A stretch of DNA of 64,000 bases from Cognatilysobacter segetis (GCF_004359965.1 NZ_SMRQ01000009.1:27232-91231); one strand, 5' to 3'. Shown: positions 7,301-16,314, counted from the first letter of the stretch. Notes: generated by a model not told the origin, from the sequence alone. Translations and numbers: made by a program.

Positions 7301-9065
7301 TCGGGCGGCATACCTTCGAGCGGCCGAGCATCTGCGCGGCAACTCTGGCCAGTGGCAGGCGTATGAGTCCGTAGGCCACTGTGTCGTGCTAGCTGGGCCG
7401 GGGAGCGGCAAGACCCGCACGCTGACAACAAAAATGGCGCGAATGCTAGCCGAGGATGTGCCCGAGCCACGAGGAATCGCGTGCATCACCTACAACAACG
7501 AATGTGCCCGCGAGCTAGAAGACCGCCTCGCTGCACTTGGAGTTGAACCAGGCCGAAGAGCATTCGTTGGGACCATTCACTCTTTCTCGCTGACGCAAAT
7601 CATTCTTCCCTACGCGAAGGTTTCTGGCATGGACCTGCCGGATGAATTTCGTGTTGCGTCTCGGACAGAGCGCGCCGAGGTCATGAAAGCGACTCTCACT
7701 GGGCTTTCTAACCAACGTGAGTGGGAATCACGCTTGTCAGCTTACCGGCGATCTCACCTTGATCGTGCGAGCGACGCTTGGCGAGAGAACGATCCGACCG
7801 TAGCTTCGCTGGTTGAAGATTTCGAGAGTCGGTTGAGACGTAGGGGCTTGATTGACTTTGAAGACATGCCGCTGCTCGCTGTGCGGGCGCTTCGTGCACA
7901 TCCTTGGCTACAGAGCGCTTTGCTCGCTAAGTACCCCGTGTTGGTGGTAGATGAATATCAAGACCTTGGTGTCGCATTGCATCAAATGGTAATGGGCTTG
8001 TGCTTCAGCACCGGCATGCGACTGTTCGCTGTCGGCGACGTGGACCAATCTATTTATAGCTTCACGGGTGCCCGTCCAGACTTGCTTGAGAAATTGGCAG
8101 GCCGAGATGACGTTGAGACAGTCGCGCTGCGGCTCAACTACCGATGCGGCAACCGCATCGTGGTCGCATCTCGAGCTGCCCTAGGCGAGAGCCGGGAGTA
8201 CGAAGCTATAGCCGGAGCGGCGCAGGGGGCTGTGCATATACACAGCTTGTCCGGGGACTACGCACGCCACGCGGACGAGCTAATGGCGGCGCTCTTACCA
8301 GCGGCGCTGGCGCGCAACTCGGAGCTCAATTACGGGGATGTCGCTGTGCTTTACCCGTTCGCTTGGATGGGAGACGCTGTGGCAGAAAAGGCCAAAGCGC
8401 TCGGCATTGGGTTCTTGAGAACGGACAGCAAAGCCTTGTATCCGCGCAGTAGCCGTTTGATGCAATGGATAGAGCTTTGTGCGCAGTGGTGTTGTGGTGG
8501 ATGGCGTACGGGCGCCCCTCGGTTCTCAAAAATCGCGGATCAAGGCCGTCGCACATTCTCAGAAGTGTTGAACTCTGAGGAGACCTGCGTTGACTTCCAA
8601 AAGAGATTGATTGGCTACTTATGGGCACGGCGCAGCCCTGGGCTACGGCTGCATGACTGGCTGAACGATTTGGTTGCGGAGGTTATTGAGCCCTTAGCGG
8701 ACGAATGCATGTCCCTTCACGACGAGCTCGAAATCCTTGCAATGTTCATGGCCCGTGTGGCGCCCGACGGCGATTCCTGCGAAATGGAGCTCGGAAGCTT
8801 GGCGGGTGATGGGGGACAGCTGAACCGCCTCACCCTGTCCTCGCTTCATAGCGCAAAAGGCCGAGAGTTCGGCTTGGTGTTCATGTTCGGCTTAGATGCG
8901 CGGTACTTTCCGCATCCGCGCGCGGATGCGTCAGAGATGCTAGAGGCTCGCCGCTTGTTCTACGTGGGATTCACTAGGGCGAAGTCGGAGGTTCATTTGA
9001 TCCATCCGCGCGAAGCGGCATCTCGCTTCGTCGGCCATATTCGTAGCCACTTAGAACAAGCGTAG
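7293..9065 (+). CDS. gajB: GajB-like UvrD/Rep-family helicase (Gabija)
   Basis: The 590-residue superfamily 1 helicase starts at GTG 7293, inside gajA. Motifs visible in order: GPGSGKT (35-41, motif I), VDEYQDLG (D220, E221, motif II), GDVDQSIYSFTGA (motif III), LNYRCG (motif IV), SLHSAKGREF (motif V) and FYVGFTRAK (motif VI). All catalytic motifs are intact. In Gabija, GajB binds GajA and is thought to sense or process DNA termini. It is longer than the shortest GajB proteins but within the range I recall. It is the last gene of its operon; the next gene is convergent. Confidence 0.87.
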   Translation: MSNRAAYLRAAEHLRGNSGQWQAYESVGHCVVLAGPGSGKTRTLTTKMARMLAEDVPEPRGIACITYNNECARELEDRLAALGVEPGRRAFVGTIHSFSLTQIILPYAKVSGMDLPDEFRVASRTERAEVMKATLTGLSNQREWESRLSAYRRSHLDRASDAWRENDPTVASLVEDFESRLRRRGLIDFEDMPLLAVRALRAHPWLQSALLAKYPVLVVDEYQDLGVALHQMVMGLCFSTGMRLFAVGDVDQSIYSFTGARPDLLEKLAGRDDVETVALRLNYRCGNRIVVASRAALGESREYEAIAGAAQGAVHIHSLSGDYARHADELMAALLPAALARNSELNYGDVAVLYPFAWMGDAVAEKAKALGIGFLRTDSKALYPRSSRLMQWIELCAQWCCGGWRTGAPRFSKIADQGRRTFSEVLNSEETCVDFQKRLIGYLWARRSPGLRLHDWLNDLVAEVIEPLADECMSLHDELEILAMFMARVAPDGDSCEMELGSLAGDGGQLNRLTLSSLHSAKGREFGLVFMFGLDARYFPHPRADASEMLEARRLFYVGFTRAKSEVHLIHPREAASRFVGHIRSHLEQA

Positions 9066-9152
9066 CCCCCGAAAAAAAGTGACTTGGATGAGCCCCGGCG
9101 GCTCTCTAGTTGGTTTCGGCTAGAGGCGTGCCGGCATGCTGCGGCAACTGGA

Positions 9153-9875
9153 TCATGGGTCGCGAGTCCAGATCGCCTCGACACCGTCGCCCTGAAGCCA
9201 TTCGGGGAACGTCTCATCGGGTCCGAAGGTGACTAGGTCGACGGGCCTTGAGATGCGCACTGCGACTTCAGCCAGGACTAGCGCGATGGCACGTGCGATT
9301 CGTTCACTTGCGGCCTGTGGCGCCCCGACTGCCACGATGTAATGAGTGGGCTGCCCTTGCCACTCCCCCCGCCAGCCCGACAGCAAGTACACGGCGAACA
9401 CCCCCGGCACGGCTCGGGCTTGAGCTGCTATGTGATCAGCGAGCCAAGAATCTGCAGGGTCAGCGGGAATGACTTGCATGTCATTGACGTGACCGTGCAT
9501 TGGCGCAATTTGCGCAATGCCTTGGTCGAGCAGCAATGAAATTTCCTCCGGATACAGCATGGTCGATAGGTCGTTCGGGTTGAGCATCAGTGTCGCTCCG
9601 CGTGTGCACTCGAGCAGCTCGCGGCCCTGGACGCAAGCTACCCGGACCGCACCTTGAGCAGCGGTTGTGGCCTTGTCGACCGCGGTGAAGACGGGGATAA
9701 CAGCAATCCCATCTGGGCGAGTGAACTGAACGATGCGCACGCGGCCGGAATCGTCGGAGAGCGGGAGGTGCACGTAGAGCGGAGCATCTAGCAAGGCTCG
9801 AAGGAATACTGGTTCAAGCGCTGGATCTTGAGCGGCGCGTTCAATGATCTGTTCGAGACGGGGCTTGCTTTCCAT
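9153..9875 (-). CDS. SseB-family protein
   Basis: The 240-residue soluble protein starts at ATG 9875 (MESKPRLEQ); an upstream extension lacks family similarity. Residues 18-115 match the SseB N-terminal domain pattern: an LPLSDDSG segment, IPVFTAVD and TLMLNPNDLSTMLYPEEI. Residues 140-230 match the SseB C-terminal domain, ending near VDLVTFGPDE. SseB was named for an enhanced serine sensitivity phenotype; its biochemical role is unclear and some homologues are linked to secretion or defence clusters. Here it faces gajB tail to tail, between Gabija and the XRE regulator, so it may simply be island cargo. Confidence 0.72.
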   Translation of the reverse strand: MESKPRLEQIIERAAQDPALEPVFLRALLDAPLYVHLPLSDDSGRVRIVQFTRPDGIAVIPVFTAVDKATTAAQGAVRVACVQGRELLECTRGATLMLNPNDLSTMLYPEEISLLLDQGIAQIAPMHGHVNDMQVIPADPADSWLADHIAAQARAVPGVFAVYLLSGWRGEWQGQPTHYIVAVGAPQAASERIARAIALVLAEVAVRISRPVDLVTFGPDETFPEWLQGDGVEAIWTRDP

Positions 9876-9932
9876 ACCAGAGAGTAAGAGATGCTTATGT
9901 CTGATGGTAGTCCAACACCGGCCCCTCGACGC

Positions 9933-9954
9933 AAAAAAACCCCGCATAGCGGGG
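9933..9954 (-). terminator. Rho-independent terminator of the XRE gene
   Basis: CCCCGC (9940-9945), loop ATA, GCGGGG (9949-9954), with seven A residues at 9933-9939 that read as a T-run on the minus strand. It lies 24 bp downstream of the leftward XRE regulator stop and upstream of the SseB-like gene, so it separates the two minus-strand transcripts. Confidence 0.8.
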
Positions 9955-9978
9955 CTCTGATAGTCCGGGTTGTCGGAA

Positions 9979-10377
9979 CTACTTAGGTTTGGCCCGGCGC
10001 GGCGATAGCTTCTTCACCGCTTCCGGCCGCGTAGTCCGGCCGCTCGGCCGCGGCACCTTCACTGCGTCCGCCTCAGCGCGTTCCGCGTATTTCCGGCGCT
10101 GTTCCGCCGTTAGGTTCGGCCACGCAAGTAGGAGCCGCGCCAATAACTCATCCTTTGTGGATAGGTACGCGGCAGGCACGCCGAGGGCATTGGCGAGCTC
10201 GAGCACCATCTCCTGCCGGGGCTGGTGGACGCCGTTCTCATACTGATTGATGCGGGGGCCGGCCACGCTTTCGTCCACCCCGACGCGTACGCCGAGCTCT
10301 TGTTGGGTGATCCCCGCACGCTCGCGCGCCTGTCTCAAACGCATCGAAAAAAGCGAGGGCTGCCCCGGCCTAGCCAC
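9979..10377 (-). CDS. XRE-family helix-turn-helix regulator
   Basis: I chose GTG 10377 because AGGAG lies 8 nt upstream; the open frame extends to 10467 and an internal ATG at 10344 is also possible. The product is about 132 residues. Residues 12-68 form a Cro/C1-type HTH: MRLRQARERAGITQQELG, then a recognition region around RINQYENGVHQP. The C-terminal 45 residues are basic (RPSGRTTRP, then KKLSPRRAKPK) and may add DNA or RNA contacts. It is divergent from the unknown gene at 10477 with about 100 bp between them, the usual layout for a regulator controlling its neighbour and itself. Confidence 0.82.
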   Translation of the reverse strand: MARPGQPSLFSMRLRQARERAGITQQELGVRVGVDESVAGPRINQYENGVHQPRQEMVLELANALGVPAAYLSTKDELLARLLLAWPNLTAEQRRKYAERAEADAVKVPRPSGRTTRPEAVKKLSPRRAKPK

Positions 10378-10435
10378 CAATCCGACTCCTGTATACCCGG
10401 CAGATAGGGTGAACAAGATCGGGGCGTATTCATAG

Positions 10436-10448
10436 TAAGATATCCTTA
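10436..10448. promoter_or_regulatory. Candidate operator between XRE gene and 10477 gene
   Basis: TAAGATATCCTTA is a near-palindrome (perfect GATATC core with TAA and TTA flanks offset by one base) in the divergent intergenic region. It is AT-rich against a GC-rich background and sits where a Cro/C1-type repressor could cover the promoter of the rightward gene. Assignment is by position and symmetry only. Confidence 0.3.
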
Positions 10449-10476
10449 TGTTTCCGGCCACAGGCACCGGTCGTCG

Positions 10477-11253
10477 ATGGCCGTGATCGCTCCTCCTACA
10501 CTTGATGACTTGGGCGTACAGGGCTGCTTCGGCCTCGCGGCCCTGTTGACAGCGCAGGCGCGGAGGATTGCCGTGTCGCCCACGCGGCGTCTAACGCTTG
10601 CCTACCTGCACCCATTGCGCCAGCTAGGCGTCATCGATGCGCCTTGGCCGGAGGCCCGATGGGAACTGGAGCCGGCTGCCGAAGAAACGCCTATCGAGCA
10701 GATGCAATGGCGCTACCGATGGCCTGACTACCAACGCGACGGCCTTCTGCAGACGCTCGAAGAGTTCCTACAGTCGATTCCCATGGACGAGTACGGCATT
10801 GCGTGCCGACTCCGCCTGTGGCAGGACCTTGTGATCGCTGAAGCGGAACAGTTTTTCGAGTCCCAGCTTCTTAAGTATCATTTGGAGGGATCCTGGGCTC
10901 ACGATCTGACGTTTGCAGTTCGCGAGCATCGACTCGAGCTACCAATTGCGCAATGGCGTTACTGCTGCTGGGCGGCGACTCGATTCGCCGCTGCCCAAGC
11001 ACAGCGCTTACGAGGAGATACCTCTGCCCCAGGGCTGCGTGAGGAAATGTATGCCGAGCTAAAACGCCGCGCCCAGCGCCTCGTGAGCGGAGACTGGTCG
11101 AATTGCGCCTTTATGCCTTTTCACCTTCGCCCCGAAAGCGCTGCAGGTCGGCTCCTTACGACAACGCTGAGTCCGCTGGGCGCGCTGTACTGGCAGTGTG
11201 TGCCCAGCGCTGAGGTCCTCCTGATCCCCAGGCAGAAGACATCCGCGAACTGA
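10477..11253 (+). CDS. Hypothetical protein, 258 aa
   Basis: I recognise no family. The product is soluble, rich in Trp (about nine) and Arg, and largely helical, with repeated aromatic-rich segments (WRYRWPDYQRDG, then QWRYCCWAATRF). There is no signal peptide, membrane segment, nuclease motif or nucleotide-binding motif that I can see. It is divergent from the XRE regulator and ends 386 bp before the recombinase operon. The pairing with a regulator and the location in a defence-rich island make an island-specific effector or metabolic cargo equally possible. It is probably a real gene: the frame is long and uninterrupted and begins at a sensible ATG. Confidence 0.6.
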   Translation: MAVIAPPTLDDLGVQGCFGLAALLTAQARRIAVSPTRRLTLAYLHPLRQLGVIDAPWPEARWELEPAAEETPIEQMQWRYRWPDYQRDGLLQTLEEFLQSIPMDEYGIACRLRLWQDLVIAEAEQFFESQLLKYHLEGSWAHDLTFAVREHRLELPIAQWRYCCWAATRFAAAQAQRLRGDTSAPGLREEMYAELKRRAQRLVSGDWSNCAFMPFHLRPESAAGRLLTTTLSPLGALYWQCVPSAEVLLIPRQKTSAN

Positions 11254-11639
11254 GAGATGCGTGCGCGGCGCACCCTCTAATGTTCGAAGCCATTTGGCCT
11301 GGACGGCGGCTACCACGCTGGAATCTGCAACGTCGAGTGGTTACCGCTCGAGTTGGTCACTTGGACTGCCGAAATATAGCAACTCTTATGTGGCCGAACG
11401 GACACTCTTAAGTCCAGTAGTTGGCGCTGCAACCACCGCTCTGACAGGTCGGCGACCACGCGTCAAGGAGTGCCCGGGGGGCGGGCAGCTCCGTCCCTCG
11501 CTATGATTCGCAGTGCGGCGGCTATCTCGGTGACATCAGCCCCGATAAGCCAACGGCCGCGTACGAGACCGCCACGATGCATGACGTAGTACGTCAGGGT
11601 GGATGGCGGTAAACACGCCTTCAAGGCTTCGTCTTTCTA
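11254..11639. other. 386-bp gene-free stretch upstream of the recombinase operon
   Basis: I see no supported gene here; a 42-codon frame from 11280 has nothing to recommend it. The stretch contains TAAGTC (11409-11414) with TAGTT (11418-11422), loosely matching the gap right of ginD, and a TGACGT-AGT-ACGTCA palindrome at 11582-11596. It probably carries the ginA promoter and possibly an element boundary. Confidence 0.5.
11582..11596. promoter_or_regulatory. TGACGT inverted repeat upstream of ginA
   Basis: TGACGT and ACGTCA are separated by AGT, 43 bp before the ginA start. The related palindrome TGACGTCA occurs at 11669-11676 just inside the gene. It may be a regulator or recombinase-accessory site; the shortness of the arms makes chance possible. 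Confidence 0.3.
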
Positions 11640-12734
11640 ATGAATTACTACGGCACAACGGTAGTGCGTGACGTCAACATACGTGGCCGCACCTGCAAGC
11701 GCTTTCCCATTGTTGCTACCGCTGGCGGGGAGGTATTGCTTGAGGTCATGCGGTATCTCATTAGCTGCGTGGCGCAAGGTTCGGCCGAATCAGGGCTGAT
11801 CACCTATGCTGCCCATCTCAGGGATTTTCATGAGCAGCTGCGTGTTGATCAGATGCACGTAAGGGGCGTGACACTCGATTTTCTGAACCGTTACAAGGCT
11901 GCGATCAAGGAGAGGGCGTCCGCGCCGTACGCAGGCCAGGTCCTGCGCACCGTGCTTGCCTACCTCCATTACCTCGAGGGTCGCGGTGCGATCTGTGGAG
12001 TCATCGGCGAGACCGACGAGTACCAGGTCACGATCACGCGCACTAGGTCCGGCGGTATCTCTCATAACTTGGCGGCCGACAGTGCGTCTCCCAAGTCAAA
12101 CTACGTACCCAGTGATAAGTCTGTGCAGACGATCAAGCGGTTCGGCCCGGCAGGTCCTGTGCATAGGGAACGGTTCGAGCTAATGCTTGACTGGGCGCAC
12201 GTTAAGGGGCTGCGGGCGATGGAACTCTGCGGGCTGACGTGCGCGCAGATTCCCTCGTGGCCGGCGATCAATGCTGCCCTCAGCGATGACCGAACGCTTG
12301 AGCTGCGTCTCCTGGTAACCAAGGGCCAAAGAGAGCGCAATGTCGACGTCCATCCCCTCTTGCTTTCGCGAACGCGTAAGTGGATCGAGGCTGATCGCCC
12401 GAAGGTTAATAGGGCTGCCAGACGTAGAGCGGAAAAAGCGGGTAGGCCTTACGCAACAACCGATGCGCTGTTCCAGTCATCTACGACAGGCGAAGCGATC
12501 ACGCCGAAGGCGCTGTCGAACATGGTGCGATCAGCTTTCAAGGCAGCGGTTGCCTCAGGAGAGCTCATGGAGGACCAGCGCGTGTGGACTCACGGACTGC
12601 GAAAGGTGATGGTTAATCGCGAGGTCAAGAGCCGTCCGCGATCGGAACGCCGTCCGCCAGAGCGTGCGGTCATGCAGCAGACCGGACACGGCTCACTCGC
12701 AAGTCTCGGCCACTACGTCGTTGACTCGCAATGA
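11640..12734 (+). CDS. ginA: Tyrosine recombinase GinA-like
   Basis: The 364-residue integrase has a full catalytic set: R192 in LRAMEL, H318 and R321 in THGLRK, H350 in TGHGSL and nucleophile Y359 in LGHYV, six residues from the C-terminus. Residues 35-115 form the SAM-like core-binding domain (EVMRYLISCV, then LRTVLAYLHYLEGRG). ATG at 11640 is the first good start. Its stop overlaps the next recombinase gene by 4 nt. It is the first gene of the module and the only one with the typical length and motif spacing of a stand-alone integrase, so it probably performs strand exchange with its partners. Confidence 0.85.
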   Translation: MNYYGTTVVRDVNIRGRTCKRFPIVATAGGEVLLEVMRYLISCVAQGSAESGLITYAAHLRDFHEQLRVDQMHVRGVTLDFLNRYKAAIKERASAPYAGQVLRTVLAYLHYLEGRGAICGVIGETDEYQVTITRTRSGGISHNLAADSASPKSNYVPSDKSVQTIKRFGPAGPVHRERFELMLDWAHVKGLRAMELCGLTCAQIPSWPAINAALSDDRTLELRLLVTKGQRERNVDVHPLLLSRTRKWIEADRPKVNRAARRRAEKAGRPYATTDALFQSSTTGEAITPKALSNMVRSAFKAAVASGELMEDQRVWTHGLRKVMVNREVKSRPRSERRPPERAVMQQTGHGSLASLGHYVVDSQ

Positions 12735-14560
12735 AGCGTTCGCCGCTGCTTAAGACAGGTGAAACCACCAGGCCGTGTGCACCCGAAGTGTCGCCAACGG
12801 CGCCTGCGCAATCTGTTGTGCAGCTTCCGTCATTCACTCCTGAACTCTTCGGACGTCGGCTAGACCTCGAGATATTGCGCTCCTTCCCCTCGGGGCATCA
12901 GCTGGTGCATGCGCTTGTCGATTGGCAGGGAGCGAAGCGCGGCGGGTACACGGTTGGTCTGGATGTTCGTCGATACGCGCGTCACGTCGTCTCTACCGGT
13001 GCGCAGTTCGGAACACATTCGCTACAGACCTTTCGCGACTCTCTTGGCTCAGACGCCTCGCTATCTGACGGAACACGACGGTCGTATTACTCCAACGCTG
13101 CGGCATATGTAACCGTCCTGGCGAAGAGAGGTCTGGTGCCCGACGACGACTTGCCTGCGGGATTCCACAGCGTTCGCACGCTTCCGAAGGCGACTTTTGC
13201 GGAGTCAGCGAACAACTGGGAGCGTGTTAAAGAGACTGCGGAATTTAGCCAGTGGCTGGGGTCCGTCGCTCATATCCCGAACCTCGACAAAACTCAAAGA
13301 GAGGTACTGGCTGTTTCGCAGGGGTGGATGGGGCTTCTCGAGGACTCAGCTGAGAGGGTCGTTCGGCAACACGTCGCGGATTGGGAGTTCGCGGATGCTG
13401 CCATTAGGAAATATCAGGCTGGCGATGCAGAGCGAGGCTGGCTACAAGGCCGCTCTATAGAAGCTGCCATTGCGCACCTATACGCAATGTTTGGCTATGT
13501 CCTGCCGGGCTCGCCCGAATGGCCAGCCGGGGTCGCAGACTACTGCAAGAAACGCGGTTGGAATGCCGATCGCGTGCGTGCCGCGCTATTCCCTACGGCG
13601 AAGTCGTTAGATGCATTCCTCGTTCTGGCGTTAGCGAATCCCGAATTGGCGCCAAATGTCGATTCTGTGCTGTTTTATTCGTTCAAAGGGTGCGTCACAC
13701 CCACCGAGGACGCGAGCAAGTTCCGTGTCGTCTTCGGCAAGTTTCGCGGAAGTGGCGCCGATGCTTCTCTCGAGAGGCATCATGCGCTCGTTATAGGGCT
13801 GCAAGCCCTCGAACGCGTGGTCACGCGCGTAGTGGGCCCTCGGTTCAGCAGTTATAGGGAGCTAACGCGGGATGGCGGTGTGCCGCTCTTCCTGCACGCA
13901 TGTACGCGAACGAGGCCGGTGCAGGTCAAGACGCTGGATCCAGGCATGGGCGCCTACATGGTGCGGCGGTTTATCCGAAAGGCAGCCAAGGGTCATCTAG
14001 CGCTATCTCCTTTGGTCGAAACCGTAACCGGCGAGCAGTTTCGGACCACGCATTTCCTAACGCGCAGTCTGCGGGGCGAATCGATTTTCGCGGTGCAGCG
14101 CATTGCAAAGCACTCTGATCCCGAAACGACCCTTGGCTATTTGAATCGTGTCGAGGTCGAAGCCAGCAATCGAATTAGACACAGGGACTACCAAAACTAC
14201 CTAATTACTGAGGCGCGCGCACGCCGAGCGAAGCGACTTGGCAACGGCTTTCACTGCGACCCAGATAATGCGAAGCAGGAACAGTGTGCTCGCCTCGATG
14301 CGTGTGGTGCGGGCGAGGATGGCTGTCAAGCCCGCCGAATTGTCCTCGAATCTCCAAAGATCGTTGCGGAGTGGCTCGCTTGGTCAACACACATTGAAGA
14401 GAAGGCGGCGTACTTGCAGGAGCACCGGCCAGAGCGTTGGACGGCAGTGTGGGGGCCTCGACTGATCGAGTATCAGGTACTTCTCGAATCCACGTCCGCG
14501 ACGGTACGAGCCGAGGCGCAGGTGTATGTCGCTCAAGTAGCGCTCCTGCCGCTGGAGTAA
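12731..14560 (+). CDS. ginB: Large tyrosine recombinase GinB-like
   Basis: The 609-residue protein is much longer than ordinary integrases. The recognisable catalytic part is near residues 440-472: THFLTRSLRG (H441, R445), KHSDPETTLGYLNR (H461, Y470). The His-Arg pair is spaced by three residues rather than the usual two, and I cannot place the first catalytic Arg with confidence, so the active site may be divergent. Residues 505-530 carry a cysteine cluster (FHCDPDN, EQCARLDACG, DGCQARR) that may bind metal. It overlaps ginA by 4 nt, and the next gene starts 3 nt after its stop. The extra C-terminal region is typical of multi-recombinase modules. Confidence 0.75.
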   Translation: MKRSPLLKTGETTRPCAPEVSPTAPAQSVVQLPSFTPELFGRRLDLEILRSFPSGHQLVHALVDWQGAKRGGYTVGLDVRRYARHVVSTGAQFGTHSLQTFRDSLGSDASLSDGTRRSYYSNAAAYVTVLAKRGLVPDDDLPAGFHSVRTLPKATFAESANNWERVKETAEFSQWLGSVAHIPNLDKTQREVLAVSQGWMGLLEDSAERVVRQHVADWEFADAAIRKYQAGDAERGWLQGRSIEAAIAHLYAMFGYVLPGSPEWPAGVADYCKKRGWNADRVRAALFPTAKSLDAFLVLALANPELAPNVDSVLFYSFKGCVTPTEDASKFRVVFGKFRGSGADASLERHHALVIGLQALERVVTRVVGPRFSSYRELTRDGGVPLFLHACTRTRPVQVKTLDPGMGAYMVRRFIRKAAKGHLALSPLVETVTGEQFRTTHFLTRSLRGESIFAVQRIAKHSDPETTLGYLNRVEVEASNRIRHRDYQNYLITEARARRAKRLGNGFHCDPDNAKQEQCARLDACGAGEDGCQARRIVLESPKIVAEWLAWSTHIEEKAAYLQEHRPERWTAVWGPRLIEYQVLLESTSATVRAEAQVYVAQVALLPLE

Positions 14561-14562
14561 TA

Positions 14563-16314
14563 ATGAGTCCTGCGATCACTCAGGCTGTTAGCCCGGCCGA
14601 AAGTAAGCGTATGCAACCGCATCTCGACATTAGTGGTTGTACGTGGCTTTTGCCTGCGTCTAACGTCGATTGCTGGTTCTTTCGTCAAGACACGGCGGGG
14701 TATGCCTCAAGTCACTACACTGTGACGTGGCAGCTGGCACACGACGCGAACGTCAGCCATGCAAGGCGGGAGTATTGGATCGATGTTGCCCAACGTGCCG
14801 TACTGAAGTACGCAACGGATGCGCGCAGGCCTAGACGGGTGACATCGACGATCGGCTTTGCTCGTAGCGTGCGGTCATTCGCTCAGTGGGCCTGCTGCGT
14901 CCGATACTGCGAGTCACTAGCGGCAGTATCAAAGGACGACGTAAATGCATACGAGCGCTACATCGAAGGTCTAGGGCTCACCCAGTCAACTGTCGAGAAT
15001 CGCTTGAGTGCGGTGCGGACGCTTGGCGAATGCCTAGACGCGCATGGGCGGAAGTTGGCATGGCGGCCGTACAGATATCGAGGCGACTTGCGTAAGGCGG
15101 TGAAGCGCGTAGGGCGGGCGGACGGGCGGACACGTACGCTGGAGCCAGAGGCCTTTTTTAGTCTCCTCGACTACTGCCTGTCACTGATTGAAGATGCTGA
15201 TGGAGCGGTGGCCAGGGCGGAGGCGTACTTGGCCTACCGCGATCTGCCGCGACGTAGCCCGTGGCCGGAAGTTCTGAACGGGTGGTCGGCAAAGCAGATC
15301 ATCACAGAGGCGCGTCTTACCTACGGTGCATGCATCGTCTTAGCATTTTCGCTGCTCGGTTCTCGAAAGCACCAACTTGCCCTGCTGGACGTTTGCGACC
15401 TTCCTAGCCGAGGAGCGTCGGAGGATTCCATCCTCGCGGGCCGAGTGAGTAAGACATCTAATGGCCCGGGTGGGACCGCTACGGCGCAGCCTGTCATCGG
15501 GGAATTGGAGCGCGCGCTTAGGATCGTGGTGCGGCTGACAGGGGTCGATCTGAACATCGGCACTGGTCCACTGTTCCGGTGTCTCAAGTTGGACGAAGGC
15601 CTGAACTCGAAGGTTGAGCGAGCGTTAGATACTAATCAGGTCTATCGGCTAATCACCAATGTAGCGAAGGCTGCCGACATTAAGATCGTAGTCCGTCCCC
15701 ACATGTTTCGGCGTGCATTCTCCATGCTTTACGTGTGGAGATATGAACTGGGTGATCTTCAGCATCTGAGCCGATTCCTCCATCACAATAGTTTGAGTCA
15801 CACGATTGTGTATGCCCAGGGCGATGACGTTTCGGTCTTTATGGGGGATGCGCAGCGCGAACTGGCCAAGTCCATCATGGAACGCGCCATCACCGGTCAG
15901 GAGCCGGTAGGCGGTTCGCTCAGTGCTCTACTGCGACGCTTGGCTACTCGATTGAGATCACAAATATCTCTGCTCCGGTCCGATCAGATTGATGACTGGA
16001 TCGAATCCAAGTTAACAGAAGGCCAATTCACGCTTAAAGCTGCGCCGCATGGTTACTGCTTGATTCTCGGCAGCCGGGGTAGGCGCAGTATGTGCTCAAC
16101 GGATGGACGAACGCCGGACTATGGGAACCGAACGGACGAGCATTGCGCCGCCTGCGGAAACTTTGTCTTTACCGAGCGTTCGAGGCAGTACTGGGAACAA
16201 CGTGTGGCTGCGCACGAACAGGTGGCAAAGACAACCCGTTTGCCCGTACTACGGAAGGCGGCGCAGGACGCAATTGCGGCGGCACGCCATGCCCTCTCTA
16301 CCTTAGGGCTGTAA
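14563..16314 (+). CDS. ginC: Large tyrosine recombinase GinC-like
   Basis: I chose ATG 14563, preceded by CTGGAG within ginB; upstream extension of the frame only overlaps ginB. The 583-residue product has R268 in GSRKHQ, H380 and R383 in PHMFRRAF, H407/H408 in FLHHNSLSH and Y417 in TIVYAQ, a complete and orderly catalytic set. Residues 495-540 contain a cysteine cluster (HGYCLI, SMCSTDG, EHCAACGNF) resembling the one in GinB. It ends with TAATG shared with the fourth gene. It is part of the three-recombinase module and would act together with GinA and GinB. Confidence 0.8.
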   Translation: MSPAITQAVSPAESKRMQPHLDISGCTWLLPASNVDCWFFRQDTAGYASSHYTVTWQLAHDANVSHARREYWIDVAQRAVLKYATDARRPRRVTSTIGFARSVRSFAQWACCVRYCESLAAVSKDDVNAYERYIEGLGLTQSTVENRLSAVRTLGECLDAHGRKLAWRPYRYRGDLRKAVKRVGRADGRTRTLEPEAFFSLLDYCLSLIEDADGAVARAEAYLAYRDLPRRSPWPEVLNGWSAKQIITEARLTYGACIVLAFSLLGSRKHQLALLDVCDLPSRGASEDSILAGRVSKTSNGPGGTATAQPVIGELERALRIVVRLTGVDLNIGTGPLFRCLKLDEGLNSKVERALDTNQVYRLITNVAKAADIKIVVRPHMFRRAFSMLYVWRYELGDLQHLSRFLHHNSLSHTIVYAQGDDVSVFMGDAQRELAKSIMERAITGQEPVGGSLSALLRRLATRLRSQISLLRSDQIDDWIESKLTEGQFTLKAAPHGYCLILGSRGRRSMCSTDGRTPDYGNRTDEHCAACGNFVFTERSRQYWEQRVAAHEQVAKTTRLPVLRKAAQDAIAAARHALSTLGL

